From the NCBI GenBank assembly GCA_029204225.1, contig CM055092.1, forward strand, positions 41,756,016 through 41,820,015: a DNA stretch of 64,000 nucleotides, given 5' to 3'. Each line of letters starts with the position of its first letter. The stretch's first letter is position 1. The stretch comes from Diphasiastrum complanatum. Taxonomy: Eukaryota; Streptophyta; Lycopodiopsida; Lycopodiales; Lycopodiaceae. Positions 36,911 to 45,900 of this stretch are shown here, piece by piece. Made by a program: the position numbers and the translations under genes. The notes under the pieces are model-generated. The model did not search any database. It had not been told where the DNA came from and saw nothing but the letters and a program-made list of their open reading frames with translations.

Positions 36911-39900
36911 ATATGGATGACAGTCAAGCTCATATTACCCAGTTCTTCCAAAAGCGAGACAAAGAGGATATTTCAGTTGAGGATTTTGAGGTTCCTGCTC
37001 GAAGATCGAAGACAGAGAGAGTCTCACATGCATCGGTTCGATCCAGTACTACCAGGTCTTCACATGCTTCCCGCTAGCATGTAGCGCGCTCCACTACTAC
37101 CATCACTCATTATTTTCAGTTAGCTCTTAGCTAATCTCCTCAGCAAAGCAGGTGTTAAGCTCTTGCATTGTACCCTCACAAGCTAGTGGTCAAGCTTTGT
37201 TACCTCTTTCTTACAGATAGAGAGATAGATATACTAGTTTTTTTTTTCTTTTTTTCTTTAATCAATAACTCTGTAAGTTACGTTTGTACTCTCTTTTTGT
37301 CTTATGTACCTTTGGGTACCCAAGAGACGTTAATAATAATAATTCTAATTCTAATTCTCTCTCATATTGGGCTTTTCAACCAAATATTTGAAAAGTACCG
37401 AATTAGGGCAGAAACACCCTGCTCAAGACTAATCAGGCCCATCAGAGAAAAAACCTGATTCTTTCACCTATGAATTAGGCCGTACCTTTTTCAAAATGAA
37501 TTGCGATTCGTTCAAAAAAGACTCACATTTGAGTGAAAAATATGCCGCACAGGTTGCTACTTATAGACTACCACTATATGCACTTTCACAGCAGAGAGAG
37601 AGGCCTTCAGAATTTCTCTTTACTAAAATTTGTCTGGTCAATGACTTTACATAAGTATCAGTTGAGTGACTTATGTCAGATCATTGATTGCATACTTTAA
37701 CTGGAAGTACAACTTTTGCATGGATACAAAAGTCAAAGTTCTTATAGTCTATTTAAGTCCCATCAAGTGCCTCGAGTCTTCCAATCGTTAGGTATCGTTC
37801 TTTTGGTGGCCATCTGTGTATCTCATGAGAGCAAGTTTCCCATTGCTTTGTGAGGTAGAGGGTAGGTGTTGTTCCACATCTTGACCCCCATGAGTCACCT
37901 GATATGAAGCTATGAGCATCTTTGCAAGTTTTGATTCTGATATCTCTAGTCTGAAGCATTATTTTTTCAAGAAACGTTGGATTTTCTATCATAACAACTC
38001 TCAAGAACCCCAATTCTTAAGACAACGTGTAGCACAGAGATAAAGTCAAAAACACAAAAATGAACTAAAAAAAAAATACTAAACATCAGAACTCCCTTTC
38101 TACTTCACCTTTTCCACACTCTGAGGAATAATGAGCATAAATTACATCCAAAACAGATGCTGTCAAACTAACATGCTTAAAGATCAAATTCATACCTACA
38201 GAGTTCTTGCATTGTGCCCCCCCCCCAAACCCAACTATCATAAAAAATAGTAACTTCAGTTGTAACTGGCCAGCTTATTCTGCAAGACTAGCAATTAAAG
38301 AAGACAGAATTGCAGATACCTTCGATCTACTCAGTGAGAAGAGTAAGTGCAGAGATACATCCAGAAGTTCCGGAACAGCTACCCCAAAGCAGAGATGACC
38401 ACATGCAAGCACAGATTTCTGTACAGCTTTGGAGTCTTTTGATAAAAGTAATGTCTGCAAGCGTCCCATGAGGAAAGCAAGAGATTCTTCACTTTTATCT
38501 TCAACACTTGACCGATTTTGCGGAACAAACTGATGTGAGTCCAATGTGGAAACAACTTGCCTGCTTTCAATTGTCAGGTTATCATAAGGTGCCTCAAGGC
38601 AAGAACTTGTAGAAACTAAACTGCTTAAGTCCCCAGTTGCAAGAGGTAGCGAACCCCGCAAACCTGCGTGCCCTATGGCTTCTGCAGCAGATCCTGCAAG
38701 GGATGGGTCGCTCTTGCTCATCCATTCAATTAAGATCATTAGTGCTGTTCTCATCATCACTTCAGGAACCTGCAAGTAAGGTATTGCCAGTTAGAGAGAA
38801 TTAAAATATCCAAGCAACACACACAATCCAAGAAAAGAAAGATAAGAGAATCTAGAAATTAGAGCTTTAAGACTGACAGATCTCTTCACCCTTACAGAGT
38901 CCACCCACAAAGTCTAAGACCATCAACTTCATCATGCATAATGTGGACCAAAGCTACAACCCTCCCTACTCATCCCATCAGTGCCCAAGAGTAGGCGCAG
39001 GTCACATGCACAAATATATGAACCTGCTTAAGATTCTATGCTATTATACAGAATATCAAGTTGTTAATTAACATGATCCACCTGCAAATATCAGAGTATG
39101 AGCTTCATGCCACATAACAAAGCACTGTATGCTGCACCTTTTCTGATTATATTGCAAGCATCCATGGCCACACCCTGACATTCTGCTGACTGACTAAGGA
39201 ACCATGGCTTTTCCAGAATGCCACAGAATCCACATCATTCAGTGCCAGGGTAGCAATCCAACACTTAAACTGCCAATAGTGAGATGTTTTGAATGCACCT
39301 CAAGCATTTGAAAAGTGCCTCCAGACCTTTAGAACCCTTTTTCCTTTTTCTAAAACGTTAATATATGAAATTTTAAAAGGTGATACAAGAAAAACTGGCC
39401 ACAGGTGCACAAAAACAAAAACCCCATGTTTTCTCGACATATGTTAATGCACAAGCCAAGAAACAAATAAAGCCTGGAGGGCTGATTGTAAGCATCACTT
39501 GATGACTCGATCATTATCAAATGGGTAAAAACCCCTACCTTCGAGATTTCTTGAACATGAACATGCAAGGAGATAATTACTTGTTTCACACCATGAGAGA
39601 AGAGAACTCCTGAGATATCACAAGTTCAGATGAAGTGTTTTTGGGCTATTTTTCATAACACGCATATTTTGGATTTGGAGATCAACTTTGTAAAGCCATA
39701 AAAAAGAGTTAAAAAAAACAAGCGTTGGATTGGGTGCATTCCACACAAATTTGGGTGTTCAATGGCAATGAGTGCTACCCTCTGATAATCCTCATGGATT
39801 GTTTGGAACACTTAAACCGAATTAACAGGATTTCATGGGTTTGAGATCCCACTTCCAACTCCTAGATAAGTCCTATTTAAACTTTTCAATCTATAAGAAA

Positions 39901-42900
39901 AAGACATTGAACATGGAAAAAAGGAGAGATAGGGATGAATTAAAACTTCTCAATGGTCGCGGGTTTTTTTTTTTTGTAAAAAAAAATGCTAAATAGTCTG
40001 TTCTAAGAAAGGAAAATTCCTAAGCTACATAAGCATGCGCATGCAACGAATAAGCTTTAGTAGTCAAGTGATTTGTGTCAGGTTTCATGAAATAAGATGG
40101 AAGGATGAAAGGAGCTCAAAAAGAAAAGAATCAAATCATTTAGACTTACTATGTCATAAAAATGTCCAGAACTTTATGTCACAGCCTTGAGGGAAAAATC
40201 CTATGACTACCACAAATTGCTACAACATGCAATTTGAGCAATTCCATCTATGATAAATCACAAATCGTGAACAATCAGCATACATCACATCTCTAATTAC
40301 AATTTGCACTTGATCATTGAACTCCTATATATTAGATAAGCACAATAAGAATGGAATGTTAAAAACATGCACTGAACCCCAAGCCTTTTTACTACGTTGG
40401 AGATAAGTATCCTAGTAATACACTCTTTCCATCAAGAAGTGAGTTGCATCATGCATGATCAAATTACTACACTTGCTCAAAAGTTTGATCTATCACCGCC
40501 CTTGGGCTTCGAAACCTGATAACCTTTGATGATTTCAGATTCATCAAGTTTCATCACAATAGTCAACTTTCCATTTGCTTAATGATCATTAATTTTATAG
40601 AATCAAATAATGTATTTTAAAACATTTTCGATATGAAGAAAAATATTATTGCAATCATTGTAATTTAGCTCACCACTTTCAGATTTATACAAATCAATTA
40701 TATGAAATGGTTGGCCAACCACTTCGAACATTCCCTCATTAGCATAATTTCTTACTAATCTTACTCAATTGACACTGGTTGACAGACCATTTTATGATCA
40801 GTAGAACAAGAAATGCAAATATCAATAAAGCCTAAACAATGAATTTCACAAGTTGTACAAGAAAAAGCATCTTACAATCCCAACCAAATATAAACCATTT
40901 TCAGAATACAAACACGGTCAGTGACTTTTCAGAAAAGGATGAAGCTCTGAAATGATTAAGCAACGCTATGGATGTATTCTGGAACCCTCCTTGTAAAGGT
41001 CAACTGGGTCCTTGAGTCAATGCAATTGATCTTGCAGCAGATTAGTGACAGCAGGCAAAACAACAGGAATTATTAACTATCCCTAGAGAACAACAGAACT
41101 AAAAACCCCAGGAATTTGTTTAGAATCCTTCCTTGCCTGTCATCCTAAAAGTTTTGATCTATCAAAAACTTCGAAAAAAAAGATTAGAGTCACACACTCC
41201 ACTGCAAGCAGCCCATTAACTCAGCAAACAAGGACTTGTGACAATATTATCACATGGCATAAATTTCCAAGGTTGAAACAGTTAGCTTCTACGTCTATGG
41301 TCTAGGGGATCCATACATTTTGCTTGTTCACAATGTTATGGGAATAAAGTATTTTGAGCTCAAAAACTGTTGTTGAATGGCTTTTTGTTTCCTGAAAGAA
41401 CTATTTTCCCTCTCGTTCATCAAATTTGCGACCTACAAACAAAGAGGATGTCAAATTAATAAGTTTTCAAGTGCCTTCAATGCTGGACTCCTGGGTCCTA
41501 GTCAAAGTTGTAAAATGCTGCTAACTTGAATAGGTAACCATGATAAGTTGCTTCTGGAATCTGCCTAGAAGCGAAAGCCTCTATTTCAAAATAAAAGAAT
41601 CTTCACCTCTGAGAGATTCATACTTTCTGTGAGATATTTTCCATTGGTGTGCAAAATATTTCGTACAGCCCATTTCCAGCCACTCACATGAGACCTGTGC
41701 CTCAATACCTGGACATCTCATGACTACCTCTACCACTTTGATAATGGGAAACTTCTGGAAGTTGTGCCCTTTTTTGTGCAAATCTACTTACTAAAATATT
41801 CAACATGAACGTAAACTGGATTTAGAGATGTATCTAAACGGTAGCATTATTAGACCCAGAGCTGCCTGAAGGTGCCCACATCTTGCTGCACCACTATCCA
41901 GAAATCTAAGACCTAAACTCTGCCACTTTGATAACAGGAAAATTGGCGGAAGTTGCGGCCATCTTTGTGGGAAATACTTAATTGCAAGAAGCCTTCGCCA
42001 TATGTTTACAGCTTACTGAGAAAACTTTGAGATACATCTAAGAGCATTTAATGTAGAGATCGCAGCAAGATATAGGCACCTTTTGGCAGCCTCTGGGTCT
42101 AGTAATGCTATTAGCTGGTTCTTTCTGTATTAGCCTCAGTGCTTTTGGATAACAAACATGCAGCAACCAATGAGCACATCAGCAAGTCTACCAGATCCCA
42201 GCTTGAAGAGAACATCGCACAGTCATTCCACATTAGAAGAAATCACCAAATAATCTCTGATTGAACCCTACCTCGGTAAATTTTATTTCACAGATACTCA
42301 AAAGAATGAAGTACATCAGTTAACAGTCAAAGAGCCATCAAGAAAGTCTAACCCATTTCCCATAAATCCAGCAGGACTCATCTAGACTGCATGGTAGCAA
42401 CTAAATGTTTCAAATGTCCAAACTTGAAACGTTTCAAACACATTTCAGATATTTGGAAAAGCCAACCAAATGGTTGGAAAAAAAATTCAAGTTTAGGATT
42501 TGCGAAAAATTGAAGATTTTTGCTATTTTCTACAAGAAAATGCCTTGTGAGCTGTTATACAATATCATCAAATTAGGGAGCATACGACCATACATAGCCT
42601 TCGATATTATTACAAATATGTGACAAATGGTTTTTTGTTTTTAATGAAAACAAGCTTCATTTGGTTCCTACTAATACTAAGATCGAAACTTGCAAAAATT
42701 TTGTTGACAACTGGCCATATCTACTAGTGTACAAGAAAAACTTTTCAAGTTAAAGAAAACCCACTTCATAAGCCACTAACGTCTATTTGCTAAGAGAAGT
42801 TTTGATTTTCTTTTTTCTAAAAGCATAAGCCAACTTGGAGGTTCAGTCGCTCCTCTGACAGCATAGTTCATGGCTAGCAAATTCTGTTCTGTGACAACTG

Positions 42901-45900
42901 TCTACCTCAGAGTTTCGGATATGTTCATCTGGAGTTTCCACACCAAAATCTGAAGTTCATTCCCAAATTCATGCTACTATGATTGATTCTCTTTCATTTT
43001 TCTTCATTAGCTAAGGAAACTCTAGTTACGCATTATTGCGACACCAGGAATTGTGCTTGGAATCAGCACTTTAAACAATCTTGTGTGTCCCTGTTACAGC
43101 CAACACGTTGTACTAATCGATTATCGTGGACATAAGGGTCTAATAATCTTCGTGACAGACTTCTGATCCCAGATAGAGGTACACTTCAAAGATAGCCATG
43201 TCACTTTTAAGTGTAGATTTCTTCCTTCAATAAATTGAAACCTGAGGCAGTTGTTCTCATATTTCTGTTCGGTGAGCATTGCCAAAGCTTTGATACCACA
43301 GTGAGTAAGTTCACTCTTTTTTCCTGATCCTTGCTTGTAGATCAGTCACTTCAAAAAATTTCGCACTTCTTTTTAGAGCTTTCTAAAAGACATCATGAAA
43401 ACACTCTACATCTACATTGACCATTCATTGCTGAGAGTCCAGCTGAGAACCCCCTCAATATATGCATAGGACTCACTACCATTTGGCTTCCAACAATGCT
43501 CAGGAATATTCCAACGAGTCCTCCACCCTCAATATCAAGTTCAGAATTCCGTTGGAATTTACCAAAGAACTATTTCTTTCAAGCCTTCATCATTGGAATG
43601 GCCTCTCCACCTGCGAGGACTTTGCACTTATCCTTCGCAGTCATAACTGCTCCATCCACCTGATCCAGCTTCTAGAGGAATTTATGCTTGCTGATCGGAA
43701 GCTTGTCACTACTAAATAAGTGCAGATCACCAGCCTTAAATGCAACAATTATTTGGAGTCAAGGGTGCATCCCGTTGTTGCAAGCACTCCTTGGAAGCCT
43801 TGTGCCTTTTTGATCTGCAGGCAAATTGCGAGGTGCTGGCTAGAACAGGCCCAGAAGGCCCTTCCAAGTTCCCCATACTATAATGTAATAGATTAAGGAG
43901 AGGAAAAATTTACTTTCTTGCATCTGGCTCTTTCGCTGGTTCTTCAGATATTTCTATTTAGTCGGGTCTAATGCCAGTTCCTCGTTATCGCATTGTGGGC
44001 CTCTTCTCTTGGAAGTCAACATTTTTCTGCTACTGCTAGGAAGCGTACTTTTTGGTTAACTGATGTACTATCCATTGCACAGCTGGATTATTAATAACAA
44101 TCATTTCAGGGACCAGTTTCATTAATAAACAATGTTAAAGTCCAAAGTAATCTCCAAAGTATTTATGATATTGATGTCTGGACTCTGAAATAACATCATA
44201 AATGAATGGTGAATTGTTAAAACTTGAGGTAGTACTGGTTGTATCCACTTAGAACATTGCAGATTAATCTCATCGTCATGATTGTATAAATAGAGGGTAC
44301 TCCTGAGGTAGTATGTTTTGAGGAGCATGAAGTGCTGGCCTAACGTGGGGCTCCTCCCCTCCTTTAGGAACACGTGGAGAAGGGAAACATTTGAAATACG
44401 AATCTTTAGGGACAAAACGTGGAGAAGGGAAACATTTGAAATGCGAATCTTTAGCTGCTATTTTTCCTAGCATTCTGAATATCATGAAACCATGGCTTAA
44501 GATAGATACTTCTTCAGCATTTCTGCTGTTTAGTATATTGGAAAGAGGTGCCTATAAACGGTTTACAAAACAACTACCTCCAAACAGTACATATAAAAGA
44601 TAGCACAATGTGATTGGATAAGACACATACAGAGGGTGCTCCAGTCATACATTGAGCCAGCATATAACCAGTTGCACAGATGGCCCCATCTAATTCTTCA
44701 AATCTGCATTAATTCCCAACGAAGGAAATGAAGAAATGTAATCTCTAAGTTCACGGGATAGTTCCATCGACAAAAATGAAACATTACCTTCGCTTTACAC
44801 CATCTTGAAGGAAACTGGTGACCTCCTGAAGTAGCTTTGATGCTTCCGCAGAAGTAAGGGCGGCAACAGATATGCCCAGCAGTCGCCCAAAGGAATCACG
44901 TGTACCATGATCAATGTGCCCCAAAAATTGCTTAATCCATGGCAAATGGTCACGATAATGTTGGGCTGATTTCTGCAAGTTTTAAAAAATATATGGTGAG
45001 CTGTTCTCCCATGTAGCATGGCAGTGTTGACAGTGATCGAGACATTAACGTAAATTCAACCATCCCCAGCAGTGACATGACATTTCCTCTGGGTAATCAG
45101 AACCAGAGCATCTTAATATCAATAAACTTCATATGCATACACAATGCTACCATGAAAATAAGCTAGCGTACATGGCATAAGAAAAAATCAGGTAAGCACT
45201 CTCCAAACTGAACACTTGCTACAATGCAGTTCCGAGAAAGTTCAAAAGTCTGTGACTCCATCACAAACATATTACAGGCATTCAGGTGTAATTAAAAATA
45301 AAAGACTCTTAACATTAATAAGGAAACAATGTTGCCAGATAAGTGGCAAACTAACAGACATTTATTAGGATAGCAGTTAGTCATAGTTTAGAATTAGATA
45401 ATGGTGATTTGTTATCTTGATATATCAAATACTTACAAAACAGGTGCTAGAATTCTGTTACAAAATTTAGGTAACAGAGAATATCCTCAACAATATCAGA
45501 AACCTATATCAAGTGTTAGAGATAACTCACAAATAGTAAGCAATCAAGATAATCTGGTAAACTCTTCTTCGGAGTAACTCAACAAAGATTATTCTTTGCA
45601 TACCTGAGGGTCAATTGCAACGAGTTCAATTAGCGCAGAGGAAGCAGTGATATGTAGTTCCAATGAGCCATCAAATGCCATAGCATGCTCCAAAAGCAAA
45701 CGAAAGTAATCCATAGATTGCAGACTGTTGGACACCTTCTTAAGACCTTCCTTGAAACACTTAAGGACAAACTTGATCATAGCTACGTAGGTACTAGATG
45801 GAAATATGAGCATCCTTTCACCAACTGCCACATCTGAGAGCAATGCCGGCTGTCGCTGACATATATAAGTTGTGATATCAAGTAGCAAAGGATAAGAGAT

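Larger units (their letters stand above)
38770..44630. other. ECM29 intron of 5.9 kb, largely unassigned
   Basis: AT-rich sequence without LTRs, LINE domains or transposase. It contains an inverted-repeat structure at 41829-42118, a 45-bp tandem duplication at 44372-44455 and a short coding-like stretch at 43577-43746 on the minus strand, described separately. Otherwise nothing recognised. Confidence 0.5.

Noticed and set aside
36776-37084. Ser-Leu repeat 'protein' at 36776-37084
   Set aside because: It is the translation of the (TC)n LINE tail joined to LINE C-terminal codons, not a gene.
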